A stretch of DNA of 64,000 nt from Symbiodinium natans (Eukaryota; Sar; Dinophyceae; Suessiales; Symbiodiniaceae), in NCBI GenBank assembly GCA_905221605.1, contig CAJNDS010000180.1:259501-323500 (forward strand), in the 5' to 3' direction. Positions 20,359 to 30,680 of the stretch are shown piece after piece. How positions within the stretch are numbered: position 1 is the stretch's first letter; each line of letters opens with the position of its first letter. A program made the position numbers and the translations under genes. The notes under the pieces were generated by a model. The model saw nothing but the letters and a program-made list of their open reading frames with translations, was not told the origin of the DNA and ran no database searches.

Positions 20359-20502
20359 GACGTCCAATGAGAGTTTGTGTACGGCCCGAGTGAAGGCCCA
20401 CGTTCTGTCTCAGGACGGTGTGATTCTAAGCATGTTCTTCGACGACACGAACGGCACCGAGAGTACCATCTTCAGCCATTTCGGCGCCTCGAGCTCCCGA
20501 GG
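20359..20502 (+). CDS. Exon, possible carbonic-anhydrase C-terminal part
   Basis: After GGGCTGCAG the frame reads RVKAHVLSQDGVILSMFFDD and NGTESTIFSHFGASSSRG, then GTGTAGGGTTTAGGG as donor and tract. The ILSMFFDD stretch resembles the core strand (L-x-V-x-F-x-D/E) that follows the active site in alpha-carbonic anhydrases; this link is tentative. Confidence 0.5.
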
Positions 20503-20816
20503 GTGTAGGGTTTAGGGTTTCGGGTTTAGGGTTTAGGGTTTATGCCCGAGAGTCCCCTTAAAGGGGGGGGCTGCCCGGGCTTCACGAAGTTTTGCTTTCA
20601 AGGAACGTGCGGCATGGCGTGGGTTTTGGGGATTTAAGTAGGGCTTAGGTTTCCACTTGTTCGACCTAGTTTAGTTTGCAGTCGCTGCAGTCTCTTTCTC
20701 CTCTTCAGCACCTCACTTTCGCCGATCCTTTAGCGCAGCACTTTCGCAACTTGGATGTCCATGCGCTTTGCATGGAGCTCGTCGGGCTTTTTGATCCTCA
20801 CCCTTTCATAGCGCCC

Positions 20817-20935
20817 CCTCTTTTTGGGGAGTATATCCCAGTAGAGTAGGTAACCTTTAACCTTTTGGGGTAGTATAATCCCTTAGAATCCCAAAGGTTA
20901 ACCTTTAGTTCCCCAAGGTTACTGGAAACCACTAA
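20817..20935. mobile_element. Foldback element (family G)
   Basis: GGTAACCTTTAACCTTTTGG is mirrored by CCCAAAGGTTAACCTTTAG. About 120 bp, single copy seen here. Confidence 0.6.
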
Positions 20936-21004
20936 GATATAGCGGCATCTCACAGAACAGGCCGCCCGCGTCTTTGGCAAGCTTTGTGGCAAGTGCCTTC
21001 TTCC

Positions 21005-21148
21005 ATGCGGCCCATGGCCCGAGGCTTCTCCAGCGATGGCATCGCTGACCCTGCAAAGTCCTGGACAGCGTCGCACTACATCAACCTGGCCGAGGCTGCG
21101 AAAGGTGTCATGGGTGGCTGTGGCCAGACCCGCCAGAACAGCCCTTAA
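21005..21148 (+). CDS. Exon, unknown protein
   Basis: The frame MRPMARGFSSDGIADPAKSW and ASHYINLAEAAKGVMGGCGQ runs to TAA. A 130-codon minus frame overlaps; the plus frame has the better composition. Confidence 0.45.
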   Translation: MRPMARGFSSDGIADPAKSWTASHYINLAEAAKGVMGGCGQTRQNSP

Positions 21149-21639
21149 ACACCGTAAACGCCCTAACCTCCAGCCCCAAACATCAGCCAAAAGTAAACAC
21201 CCGAACCTCTAATCCTAAGCTAAGGGATTGAATCCTTTCCTGCTTTGTGCGAGTGTGAGGGTCGAAACCCTTAGCTTCTCAGGAGGCTGAAGACGGCTGG
21301 GGCTGGGTTGCATGCATTATTCTCATTAGACTTCACATTTTTTGTTAACACGAAGCCCATGACAGGCCCTGGCTCCGGCCTTGGATGGGCCTTCGTACCA
21401 GCATCCCGGCCAAAGTGGGCTTCTTTTCTGTGAAGCTGTGGGTTCCACTTCTGGCAATGTGAGCTCGGCTTTGCAGAGCTGTCTATGGCAGTGGTTGGGG
21501 CACTTGCCTAAACCCTAAACCCTAAACCCTAAACCCTCGCAGCATATTTCTCCGGTTGCCGTAACGATGACCCCGCATTGCTGCTGGCTAGTCGGGTGAG
21601 AAAAACAACCCTCGCAGGTATGACGGGAGTGTTCCAGTA

Positions 21640-21963
21640 CCACCATGCACGGAGACGGTGAAGTACTTTGTTTTGGGCAAGGCAGGGCCGGCGAAGAGGG
21701 CCGCACCGAGTTGCAATGGCTGGACCTTGGGATGTGGCCCCCTTATACTAAGTCTAGGGCTTAGGGTTTGGGGCTAGGGTTTAGGGATACTAACAGCTCC
21801 TTACTAGGGATTATAGTAAGGCGTACTAGAATCCCCTATGAAGCACTGTTAGGGGGAACGCCCCAAGCTGGACCCATGATGATCCAAGCAGGGGCGCCAA
21901 GCTTTTCACGAGCTTCATGGGCTCTTTGCCCAAATGGGCTCCGGGCGCCTTTGTGCACTGCTT
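21640..21963 (+). CDS. Two exons around a tract-bearing MITE E
   Basis: Exon 1 reads MHGDGEVLCFGQGRAGEEGR and TELQWLDLGMW, ending near 21736. MITE E with a nested tract lies at 21740-21866. Exon 2 follows CCCCAAG and reads GPMMIQAGAPSFSRASWALC to a stop near 21963. Family unknown. Confidence 0.45.
21740..21866. mobile_element. MITE family E copy with nested telomere-like tract
   Basis: CCCCCTTATACTAA is followed by a degenerate TTTAGGG run (21756-21787). The MITE then resumes ATACTAACAGCTCC and ends TGTTAGGGGGAAC. ATACTAA stands on both sides of the insert, as a target duplication would. Confidence 0.75.
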
Positions 21964-22177
21964 AGGCGAAACCTATGCAGACGGGGGCTCGGCTCACAGC
22001 GCGCATCATCGAATGTTGGGAAGATGCAGTCCAGGCAGTTCGTGCATCTAGCTCAGTATAGGCATGCAGACCTGAGGTGTGATCGGAACCCTAACCCCCA
22101 AACCCTAAACCCCAAACCCTAAACCCTAAACCATAAAACTCTGCTTATGAATCCTTGAGCGGTCGAGAGCAGCTTAA

Positions 22178-22490
22178 GCAGACGCAGGCGCAGCCGATCC
22201 TGACTGCCCAAGCCAAGTCTCTGGAAGCTGTCCTCAGCTGCTGGGGAGGTGCGTCATAGGGTTTAGGGTTGAGGGTTGAGGGTTTAGGTGAGGGCTGACT
22301 TACAGAGTCTGGGTTCAAACAAGGTGAGGAACGGGAAGTTTCCACAACGAAGTGTACTTTGCGCCTTGAGGGACATGTGTAAGATGTCTGGATGTGGCCC
22401 GACAGCCCAAGCTCGCCAACGCAGCACCTTGTTGCAGGTGGCATCAACAAGCGCGGGCCAATTCCTTCACCCTTCCTTGGCCCCTGGGCG
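22178..22490 (+). CDS. Two exons, second ending at G|GTTTAGGG
   Basis: Exon A (22178-22256) reads QTQAQPILTAQAKSLEAVLS; its TAG comes from a short tract. Exon B (about 22291-22490) reads RNGKFPQRSVLCALRDMCKM and QRSTLLQVASTSAGQFLHPS, ending GGGCG|GTTTAGGG at 22491. Confidence 0.5.
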
Positions 22491-22569
22491 GTTTAGGGTT
22501 TAGGGTTTAGGGTTTAGGGTTTAGGGTTTAGGGTTTAGGGTTTAGGGTTTAGGATTGAAGATTTAGGGT

Positions 22570-23604
22570 TCAGGGTCTTACTTGCAGTGAGGCATCGCAC
22601 GGGCTTCGGGATGATCCCTCAGGCTTTTTTGGGTCAGAACTTGTCAGGGTTTCGGCATTCGCTGGCAGCTCGGGCTCAAAGGGGAGGAGGGGGGCTTGGG
22701 AGATTTGCAGGGTATCTGACAGGCGCATGTGAGGGATAGGGAGCAGGAGCTGATCTCCCCGGGCCTCAGCATTTCCAGATCTTCCGTCTGGCCGCTCATC
22801 TAGCCACCCACCCGTCAAGCTCCGTGTCGGCTGTGGTGACTCACATCCCATCGAGGCAGATGTAGTCTAGCTGAATCATACCATCACCTGCCTCAGAAAC
22901 CCTGCGCAAACAGCCCTGGGCAAGACATATCCTCCGGCACCCCAAGCCCTAAACCCTAAACCCGGGGGCCCAGGCAAGGCTCAACATGACACGGTAGTAA
23001 GCCAAGGCCCTAGGCCAGTGACAGGGGGCAGCTCCTGCTGTAGCCACTTTGAACTTATGGATGTCTTAGCCACTGGTTTACCTGCCGAGGGACGAGAGCC
23101 CACTGTTGCTAAGCTGGGGTAGTCGAAGAGAGGGCACGATACCAATACAGGGTAGCCCTCCTTTGAAAACGCCTTGCGATTTCTGAGCCTTGAAGCTGCT
23201 CGATGGAATAGTCCAGGTCTGCCACCTATCCTCCTAAGTTCCCTCCCCCTACCTGGTAAATCATCCTTACCTGGTAGACCATCCTTACCTGTGGTGTTGG
23301 TTCTTTCTGTTTGGAGGAAACAAGGTAGGTGGAGATCAGGCATAGTTGTACAAAGTCATCAGTGCTGCAGGCCAAGATGTCGGCCGCACCGAGAAGTGGG
23401 GGAGGGCTGTAGTCGCATACCATCCTCTACTGGTTCATGCAGCCGTTCCCGATGAGGTCTGAATACGGGATTCAAGCCCCCCCCCAAACATGCAGTCCGA
23501 ACGCGATGTCCTACCATGAATGCCCTCTGGGCGATATCCCCTGTAGCCTTACACTGCTCGGGGGTGACGTTTTTCCTTTTCAGTTCCGACCCAGTACCCC
23601 GCAT
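22570..23604 (-). CDS. Minus-strand multi-exon gene, unknown
   Basis: Minus frames in series: 23359-23604 (ELKRKNVTPEQCKATGDIAQ, RAFMVGHRVRTACLGGG), 22981-23180 (EGYPVLVSCPLFDYPSLATV, SKWLQQELPPVTGLGPWLT), about 22855-22905 (SEAGDGMIQLDYICLDG with GTGAGT) and 22570-22851 (RPDGRSGNAEARGDQLLLPI). The opposite-strand frames look worse. The first exon follows TTTTTTGCCACCCGACTAG, a pyrimidine/AG end of a tract. A KDGLPGKDDLPGR repeat lies near 23250. Confidence 0.5.
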
Positions 23605-23675
23605 TGCTGTGGCTAGTCGGGTGGCAAAAAACCCTAAACCCTAAACCCCAAGGCAAAAAAACCCTCAACCCTCAA

Positions 23676-23780
23676 CCCGCAAGGGATTGCCCGCAAGCAG
23701 CGCCGCCTGAGGCCAGTGCCGTGCGGTGAAGATGAACACGGCCACGGTGGGGCCCCCTCACTGGCCATCGACCTGTGAGG
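23676..23780 (+). CDS. Short terminal exon
   Basis: The frame GIARKQRRLRPVPCGEDEHG and HGGAPSLAIDL runs to TGA, after a CCCTAAA/CCCTCAA tract. Frames on both strands are open. Confidence 0.35.
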
Positions 23781-23949
23781 CGGCTTTCTCTTGGGGGACC
23801 GGGGGGAGGGGTGTCGGAAAGGGGACTGGAGGGTGGGATATGTATACATATAAATATATATGTATATATACCTCTATGGAGACTGTATTACTGTCTGAAG
23901 TTTGTGCCTTTTGTTGGGATTCTGAGTTTTTCGGTGCTAGGGTTTAGGG

Positions 23950-24435
23950 TGTAGAGCTCCTGTGCAGACGTGCCGCGCTGGGGGTACTGGCTCTCTCCAA
24001 GAAAGTTCGTCCTTCATGGCTTCACTTGACAGATGTTTTTTGGGGTGTTGCTAGAGAGTGAGTGATGACGGCGATTGGGACTCAGCTCGCTGGGGTCTGA
24101 ATAAAGTTTAGCTCTTCGTGTGCCATCATGTAGTGTGAATTCGTACGTAATTGAGTTGTGTGACGTGGGCCCGCGTGCTGTCCGTTGTGGGGCTGGTGAT
24201 GGCTGATTCGTGTGATGCTACCTGGCTTTTGCATCGGAGTGTGGTGGTGAAAGGCGGGGAACCTGAACAAACCATTCTGGTAGCCACGTCACTTCCCAAG
24301 CGACAGCGTGTGCAAGATGCATAGGTTGGGTCAGCTGTAGGTGGGAGGCAAACCACCCCCAAGAAAAAGTTCAAGCCCTACGCTTATGCACAGCCGGCCG
24401 AACCAGTAACGTCTCAGAATGTCCTATCATGTGGC
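23950..24435. other. No convincing gene
   Basis: Two overlapping minus-strand frames (24082-24374) are open but histidine/threonine-rich without splice support. Confidence 0.35.
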
Positions 24436-24469
24436 AGTTTGAACTTTCAACGAAATTTTCGAGGGTTTA

Positions 24470-24715
24470 GGGTTGCGGGTTCCCCGAGCCTCAGCAGTCC
24501 TGGGTTAAAAAGGGTTCCCCTCAGACCCGGTAGTGGACTTAGACCGGGGGAGACATCGGGCAAGGGGCCCCATTGGAACAAGGGGCACCCGAGGCTTCTA
24601 AAATTCAGGTCCAAAATAGCTTCATCGTGGGGTGTGTTCCTTAAACCGTCTCAGTTTCTTTTCGAGTCATCCTGGACTGGGCTGTTCTGGAAGATCTGGG
24701 TACTTGGAGAGGTTC
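24470..24715 (+). CDS. Exon before MITE B
   Basis: The frame SSPGLKRVPLRPGSGLRPGE, then KIASSWGVFLKPSQFLFESS, reaches the MITE B left end. A short GGTTTAGGG lies at its 5' side. Confidence 0.4.
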
Positions 24716-24860
24716 ACGCGTACTTATTAACCCCCATTCTCAGTATACTTAGAACCTACTTAGGGGGCTTAGGGGGGTTATAACCCTAAACCCTAAACCC
24801 TAAACCCTAAACCCTAAACCCTATAATTGGGGTATAAGTACCCTGAACCTCCAAGTAGGG
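24716..24860. mobile_element. MITE B copy with a CCCTAAA tract at its centre
   Basis: The left arm ACGCGTACTTATTAACCCCC and right arm TAAGTACCCTGAACCTCCAA match other MITE B copies. Inside, GGTTATAA|CCCTAAA...CCCTA|TAATTGGGG shows a roughly 40-base tract inserted at a TATAA that is present on both sides. Confidence 0.8.
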
Positions 24861-24900
24861 TTCAAGTTAGAAGGTCTCCCATCTGTGCCTTGCCTCGCAG

Positions 24901-25466
24901 GCAGCCGTGGCCAACGGCACCAGCTACCGATCCGGCATGTGCCTGCATGACAACAGAGCGACATTGCTACGTAGAGACTGCGAATTGCTTAAGAACCCCC
25001 CCCCCCCCCAAAAAAAAAAAAAAAGCAAAAGAGAAAGATATTCTTCCGTATAAGGGCAATGTCGGGATTATTTTCATTTTTTTTGTTTTTTGGGGGTTCT
25101 TAAGCAAATAAAGGGAGAACCTTGTTTTCAGGGGCTGCTGTGGCACAACCTTGCTGCATCCAGCTTGGTGAGTCTTCCGCAAACCGCGGTCCTAGTGGAG
25201 TTCTCAACCGCGGGGAGGGGGGGGCAAAATGCGAGTTGCAGCTACACCCGTTTCCCTCCTCCAGTGAGATTGCGCACTCTTCTGCACAGCCTATCCCCTG
25301 AACCAAAAAAGCCGCCATCTCGCACCCATGCGCCTAAATCCACCAAAAACCCAAGAGAGGGGCGCCCTGAAGGCCCCCCAAAATTGCACGGGCAGAGGTG
25401 CTGGGACACCGGAATGAATCAGAAGAGCATGGACAGCCGGGGGCCCCAGCGATGTGGAGTCCCGCG
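24901..25466 (+). CDS. Gene with a MITE A intron
   Basis: Exon 1 after GCCTCGCAG reads AAVANGTSYRSGMCLHDNRA and LLRRDCELLKN. MITE A (24985-25107) starts at its end. Exon 2 after TTGTTTTCAG (25130) reads GLLWHNLAASSLVSLPQTAV. Exon 3 after CCTCCTCCAG (about 25263) reads RLRTLLHSLSPEPKKPPSRT and RCWDTGMNQKSMDSRGPQRC, ending CCGCG|GTTTAGGG at 25467. Confidence 0.6.
24985..25107. mobile_element. MITE family A, copy 3, with C-run/A-run expansion
   Basis: TTGCTTAAGAACCCCC against GGGGGTTCTTAAGCAA. Left arm expanded to about 15 C followed by 14 A; right arm T-rich. Confidence 0.9.
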
Positions 25467-25565
25467 GTTTAGGGTTTAGGGTTTAGGGTCAATCTCAGAG
25501 TCTGGGGAGCTCTGGGCGCCCCCTCACTTCTCTTTTTGCGGTCTCCTGGGAAGATCGTTGAGGGA

Positions 25566-25660
25566 CTACATATGTTTGTATATATATATACACATATCTA
25601 CTTATATATCGCGAGATATACTTACTTACTTACACACACACACATATATATATACACATA
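25566..25660. repeat. TA/CA microsatellites
   Basis: (TA)n, ACTT and (CA)n runs inside a probable intron. Confidence 0.9.
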
Positions 25661-25669
25661 TGCGTGTGT

Positions 25670-26335
25670 AGAGGGCGAAACATCTCCCGCTCAGAGCCCA
25701 GAAGTTGTGCCTGGTGTCAAGACCTTCAGCAGACGTCTCAGGTTAATTAGGGTTTGAGGCTTTCACTGCCCCAACTGAATTTGAGAAGGCCGGCTTACAG
25801 CTCAGGTCTTCCCTCAGGAAAGGGTTGGGTGTAGTTTTTTGGTACTTCACATTGGTGCTGATTTAGGCTCCTGCAGCAGATGCACTGGTCTCCTCCCATG
25901 AGGCTGCGTGAAGTCCCCGGTAGACATTGCAGCCTCGAAGGTCAGACGGGCAAGGGGGAGGGGGAGGGAGTGAACGAAGAGTTCCGGTTTCCGAATTTTG
26001 TTGGGGTCGGGAGCTACTTTGTGCCTGTTGGATCCACTACTCTGCGAGAAATCCCCAAGGGTGGCAACAGAGGGCGCATGCGTAAACTGTCAGTTTCCTA
26101 AACCCTAAACCCTAAACCCTAAGCCCTAAGCCCTAAGCCCTAAACCCTAAACCCTAAACCCTAAACCCTAAACCCTAAACCCTAAACCCTAAACCCTAAA
26201 CTGTACGGAGTTCCTGTCTGGCGAGTGCTTTCTGGGGCCTGGAGGGGCGCAAAGGCGCAACAGTGCTTTGCAAGACTCGTGAATAGATTGCAGGCACAAT
26301 TCTTCCTTATGATTATGTGACTATATGTTTGTAAT
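25670..26335 (+). CDS. Gene whose last intron is a tract flanked by an exon duplication
   Basis: Exon pieces: about 25670-25740 (SPEVVPGVKTFSRRLR, GT donor), 25876-26095 (FPNFVGVGSYFVPVGSTTLR then GGNRGRMRKL) and 26197-26335 (YGVPVWRVLSGAWRGAKAQQ, CFARLVNRLQAQFFL, TGA). The tract 26100-26196 separates the last two; TAAACTGT and TTCCT recur on both sides, and deletion between the copies leaves one frame (RKL-YGVPVW). Confidence 0.6.
26083..26215. repeat. CCCTAAA tract with flanking direct repeats
   Basis: Left TAAACTGTCAGTTTCCT (26083-26099), right TAAACTGTACGGAGTTCCT (26197-26215). About 14 heptamers between them, three with CCCTAAG. Confidence 0.85.
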
Positions 26336-26557
26336 CTTAGCAGATTTTCATATTTTTTGATGTTGTTTGTTTATTGTCATAAAAAACCACTATCGTTAAC
26401 AGCTTAACCATCTTCTCACATGTTTATACTTTGCGTCTCCCTTTGTGTGGAGAAGATGTGCAGTAGACATGGAGGCACCCCCTTCGAGAGAAGCAGCTTC
26501 GTTCTTCTTCGGCATCTGCGAAAAAAGTAGCGCCTTCATCCAGGAGCTGCTGGAGCA

Positions 26558-26695
26558 GTATATGTATATATATATATATAATAAAAGTATATATACAGAT
26601 ATTCTTTATAAAAATATGTATCTATCTATATCGATATTTATATTTATATTTATATGTTATTCATTTTTATATCGGTTTATTTACATAGATATGTT
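26558..26695. repeat. AT-rich microsatellite
   Basis: (TA)n and TATTTA-type units, between an exon-like segment (26450-26555) and the acceptor at 26745. Confidence 0.9.
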
Positions 26696-26745
26696 TTGGT
26701 TCCTTACATTTGGGCTACGGGCGGCCGCACGCACTCCTTGCGCCA

Positions 26746-27230
26746 GGCATCGACGGCAGCAGAGTTGCAGCCCAAGTGGACCTTCAAGGCCATCACCCTA
26801 AACCCTAAACCCTAAACCCTAAACCCTAAACCCTAAACCCTCAACCCTCAACCCTCAACCCTCTAACCCTAAACCCTAAACCCTAAACCTTAAAACCCTA
26901 AACCCTAAACCCCCTAAACCCTCTAAACCCTGAACCCTCAAGGCCATCAAGCACGTCCGGGTCATGCCTAGCCACTGGGCCGCCGTCAGCTCCATGCTAT
27001 TCTATTTTGCATTCTCATTAATTGCCATTAAAAAAACTAGTGTAGTATACTGTATGATTGTGTTATTATGATTATTATTACTGTTATTGTATGGCTATTT
27101 TTTGTTATATTCTTGTGTTATCATATTAAGATTTCGATATCCGGCAACTCCACAAACAAGCCCAGGCAACTACAGCGTGGATGCCATTCCCCTGGAGGCC
27201 GTGGCAAAACTGCAAGCAAGCTGCCCCTGA
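26746..27230 (+). CDS. Gene interrupted by a tract with target duplication
   Basis: Exon 1 after GCGCCAG reads STAAELQPKWTFKAI. After the tract (26796-26937) the frame resumes KAIKHVRVMPSHWAAVSSM. TCAAGGCCATCA occurs at 26784-26795 and 26938-26949, and removing one copy plus the tract joins WTFKAI to KHVRVM in frame. A further exon (about 27165-27230) reads GNYSVDAIPLEAVAKLQASC to TGA. Confidence 0.65.
26784..26949. repeat. CCCTAAA tract bounded by a 12-base exact direct repeat
   Basis: TCAAGGCCATCA on both sides (14 of 15 if extended). The tract includes CCCTCAA and CCCCTAAA variants. Confidence 0.92.
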
Positions 27231-27309
27231 GAGTGGAAGCCACGCGGACTCTGAGCGGGAACCCTAAACCCTAAACCCTAAACCCTAAACCCTATACCCT
27301 AAACCCTAG

Positions 27310-27650
27310 GAAGCGTATAGTGAGTATAGTGGCGCAGCATGTGTTTCAGGCTGGGGTGCCAGGGCCCCTGCCCAACTTTGGGACGATTCTGGTGCTGGGC
27401 AAGAAGTACATGGTGCGCAAGAGACTTGGCTGGAGTCAGCAATCTCCCAGAGGTGGTTCCCAAAAAACACGATCAGGGTGGCAAGAGGGGCAAGAAAGAA
27501 GTCTTTGGCAGAGGGAGGCCAGACAACGGCTATGAATACATGATGACAGTGTACCATACGTTCGAGGGATGGGTTGATAAGCGCAGACAGGCTTACAACC
27601 ATGCTACAAACCGCCACGCAACACCCTTTGTACTCGCACAAGCTACGTAA
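27310..27650 (+). CDS. Frames of a possible split gene
   Basis: Plus frame 1 reads FGTILVLGKKYMVRKRLGWS. Plus frame 2, further on, reads GYEYMMTVYHTFEGWVDKRR to a stop. A minus-strand 144-codon ORF overlaps. Strand and splicing unresolved. Confidence 0.35.
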
Positions 27651-27773
27651 ATGCGCCGAGCTGCGACTCGCATCTGAGTACGCGAATGCAGTTTTGTATG
27701 GGCACAAAGCAGGCGGGGCACGTGCAGAGCGCGTGAGCATCTAGGTAATCAGCGTAAGGTTTAGTATCTACTA

Positions 27774-28112
27774 GTGGAATCATGTAGTCGTTCTTACCAA
27801 GGCAAAATGCTCAGTGCAGACATCTACGTGTTTAAAGTTGAGCATGGCTGTTCCGCATGCCCGGCTGCACGGTCAACAAAAAACATCATCTTCAATCACC
27901 TTCGGATGCGATTCAAAAGACAGATGGCACGTGGGTGCTTCCATGAAGGGTGTAGTCTGACTGCGTGGGCGGAGAAAAGCTCTTGCCATTCGCTCACGAG
28001 TATGTGGTTCCTTAGCCGGGCAGGCAGCAGCAACCGAACCGCAGTAAACGAGGAGACCAATAGCAAATACGTAGAAGTAATTAAGGCAAAAAATGGCCCG
28101 AGTGGCTTGTGA
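27774..28112 (+). CDS. 112-codon ORF, unknown
   Basis: An open frame including SADIYVFKVEHGCSACPAAR and SKYVEVIKAKNGPSGL. No tract or MITE inside. Could be a complete small gene or exon. Confidence 0.35.
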   Translation: MESCSRSYQGKMLSADIYVFKVEHGCSACPAARSTKNIIFNHLRMRFKRQMARGCFHEGCSLTAWAEKSSCHSLTSMWFLSRAGSSNRTAVNEETNSKYVEVIKAKNGPSGL

Positions 28113-28129
28113 AGCGGTTCGGTTCTAAT

Positions 28130-28620
28130 CTATAGCACCTAGTCATTCAACACCTAAACTCCGAACTCCCCCAAACCCCGAAAACCTACCCTCCCTCCCC
28201 GCCAAACCCACATCCCTACACCCCTAGATGACAGAGGCTTAAACCTGCAAACTCGTGAGGAGGGCTTGTTGTCTTGGCTTTTTGAACTTAGCTATTTGGG
28301 TAGTAGTCATTAGGGCCACATCCCCGCACTTTCCTACCAGTCTTGATGAGATTTAGTCTGTCTTCCTGCTTTTCCTCAATGTGCACGATGTCGCAAGAAG
28401 TGGTCTCAGGGGATAGCTTTATACGGTGTGGGCTTAGGTTTTCAATAGGAGTTTAGCTGCAGAGCTTATGACAGAAGATTGCTGGGAGGGCTAGCTGATG
28501 CGATATAGTCGGGATACACACAAAACATGAAGAGAGATGGTTCCAGAAACGGGCAGACATCGCGAGCACGGTACCCCTCAATCTAGGATGGACCTGAAAC
28601 TATGGGCTTTATTTTGAGCA
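28130..28620. other. No gene seen
   Basis: Degraded CCCCTAAA-like sequence near 28150-28225, otherwise no long frame. Confidence 0.4.
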
Positions 28621-28623
28621 TTT

Positions 28624-28818
28624 TTGAGCCAGAGGAAGCCCTGGACAAGGAATGGGGCGTTTGCTTCACCGCACACAGTTCCGCCTGCACACACCCCATC
28701 GCACTTTCAGGCGACTACGGATGGTAAGCGCATTGCGAATGTGATGAGTGGAGCCAAATCAAGTAAACTCTATGCCCGTTTTGGAGTTGATCGCGCAGGT
28801 CTCGGGCAGATGATGTAG
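28624..28818 (+). CDS. Small ORF or exon
   Basis: The frame TTDGKRIANVMSGAKSSKLY and ARFGVDRAGLGQMM runs to TAG. A GGTGA pentamer repeat follows at 28855-28872. Confidence 0.35.
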   Translation: MSQRKPWTRNGAFASPHTVPPAHTPSHFQATTDGKRIANVMSGAKSSKLYARFGVDRAGLGQMM

Positions 28819-28995
28819 CATCAGATTTGATGCCGCCACCGGGGTGCCAGTTGTGAGGTGAGGTGAGGTGAACCCTTCTAGGGACCAGGATCGCCCAGGA
28901 ACGGCAGTTATTTCCCAAATCGGTAAGGAGAGCTCAGGCAAGTGGGCTTCTGTAGGATGTTCGCACACTTTTTTTGTTAATCCTGCTGTTGCACA

Positions 28996-29099
28996 AGGAT
29001 CCGGATCAAGCCCATCTCGTCTCACACGTACAACGGCGAGTACTATGCGGGTGAGCTGATCATCGAAGGCCGAAGCATGTTCTTGTGCCTGCGCAGATA
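28996..29099 (+). CDS. Terminal exon, unknown
   Basis: After TTGCACAAG the frame reads RIRIKPISSHTYNGEYYAGE and LIIEGRSMFLCLRR to TAG. Confidence 0.45.
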
Positions 29100-29335
29100 G
29101 GGATATGAGCTACAGTACCGAGGTTAGATGAGCCTGACAACCTGGATGTTCAGGGATGTTCAAATTGGTCTTCTGATCCGAAGGGTTCGGGTGTGTTTCG
29201 AGTTCTTGCGTGAGGGTGTTCCTCTTGCCTGAGGTGTGATTGTGGGATGGTAGCTGTGCAGATGTCGGTAATTACGAACTGCGGACAGCGGATCGTACCA
29301 TAACAGCCCGAGCTTCACTTTCCTTTTTCTTCCAG

Positions 29336-29527
29336 GAGCCGTGCCCGCATGAAATCGAGTTCGGGTGGTCCGACAACCCTCCTCCCCCACTCCCCCCCCC
29401 CTCTCCCTTTGCCTTGGATGACGGCGTTTGCAGAGCGTGCGGGGGTGGAACTGCAACCGAGGGGCAGAGGGAGCCTGTCCTTGGGCGCAAGGCTTGGTCT
29501 TCGGCGACGAGATGGCTGAAGGGGTGA
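29336..29527 (+). CDS. Exon after a strong pyrimidine acceptor
   Basis: Acceptor CCTTTTTCTTCCAG, then EPCPHEIEFGWSDN, a poly-proline stretch, and LDDGVCRACGGGTATEG, ending in a stop at 29527. Confidence 0.5.
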   Translation, partial: EPCPHEIEFGWSDNPPPPLPPPSPFALDDGVCRACGGGTATEGQREPVLGRKAWSSATRWLKG

Positions 29528-29589
29528 GGGGTACCGCGGGCTACCTAGGCCGGATCTCGGGATTCACTTGTTTCCAGGCCAATCTGGGG

Positions 29590-29685
29590 GTTTACATGGG
29601 GGACCCAAAATCTAGACATAGTAGGATTTCTTTATTAGAAGGACCCCAATATGGTACCCCCTAATTTCGGAAACCCCCCATCTCG
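29590..29685. mobile_element. MITE family C copy
   Basis: GGGGTTTACATGGGGGACCC to CTAATTTCGGAAACCCCC; internal AAGGACCCCAATATGGTACC. Reverse orientation relative to 40176-40262. Confidence 0.75.
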
Positions 29686-29820
29686 GGTCTAAAAGGAAGT
29701 AGATTCCTCTTTGAGGGTTCCTGAAAGGTTTTCCGGGTCGTAGAACAGGGTGCTCGATTCGGGTTCCCGTGTCATGCAAGCTCTGGGCTACGAAAGGGAA
29801 GCCTTCGGAAGTTGCTGGAA

Positions 29821-29965
29821 TTATAGGGTTCTTTAAGGGAGGGGGGGTCGTGGAGGGTAGGTACCTAGGGAACCTTAGGGAAGCTTAGGGAGTAGTGCAG
29901 AGTATCAGGGAACCTTGGGTTAAATACCCCCCCCTTGAACCCCTCCTCCCTTAAGAATCCTATAA
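29821..29965. mobile_element. MITE family D, copy 2
   Basis: TTATAGGGTTCTTTAAGGGA against TCCCTTAAGAATCCTATAA, about 145 bp. The segment before it (29757-29815) reads VPVSCKLWATKGKPSEVAGI, exon-like. Confidence 0.82.
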
Positions 29966-30109
29966 TTCCTACAAGGGAACTCTACCCTCTACCGTCTACC
30001 CTCTACCCTAAACCCTAAACCCTAAACCCTAAACCCTAAACCCTCAACCCTAAACCCTAAACCCTAAACCCTAAACCCTAAAACCTAAAACCCTAAACCC
30101 TAAACCCGA

Positions 30110-30680
30110 AACTCTGGCAGGAGAGCCGTCCCAGGGACACGGAGACCAAGACACTCATGGTCATCGGCGCCTCCAGTCAGTTCCCGAGGAGATGGGCGAC
30201 GAGCTGCATCGGCTGTACCTGAGCGCGGCTTGGATTAAGGGTTTAGGGTTTAGGGTTTAGGGCTTGGGGTTTAGGGTTTAGGGTTTAGGGTTTAGGGAAG
30301 CCGTAAGCCCCCTAAACCTTCCGCAGTCCTGAAGCCACCGCCGTCCCAGAAGGGACCCAACATAGCACCACGGGCATCGGGATGCTTTGGGGTTAAAATT
30401 CAGGGGCAGCCGGGGGGGGGGGGTGCTCAGGGGTGCTTCTTGTTCTTGTTGCTGTGCAAGTCCCTAGGAACTTGAGGCCAACCAAAACCCCCCAAAACTC
30501 GGTTGAGATTTCTCTCTCTAACCCCAAACCCTAAACCCTAAACCCTAAACCCCAAACCCGAAACCCCCCCAGAATTCTTCCGACCGAAGGTGCCCATCCG
30601 CCTGGGTGTGGAGAACCCACTGCTCCGGGAGCTGGGTCTGCCTTTCCAGGCCTACAGAGATAGCATCAAGGACTCCATTT
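30110..30680 (+). CDS. Exon-like pieces between tracts
   Basis: Piece 1 ends PEEMGDELHRLYLSAAWIK (to 30235, then GGGTTTAGGG). Piece 2 (30571-30676) reads FFRPKVPIRLGVENPLLREL and FQAYRDSIKDSI, where ATT TAG runs straight into TTTAGGG. The tract supplies either the stop or the splice site. Unknown protein. Confidence 0.45.

Noticed and set aside
22145-22450. 101-codon minus-strand ORF
   Set aside because: Overlaps two better plus-strand exons and reads through telomere sequence (LNPKP).
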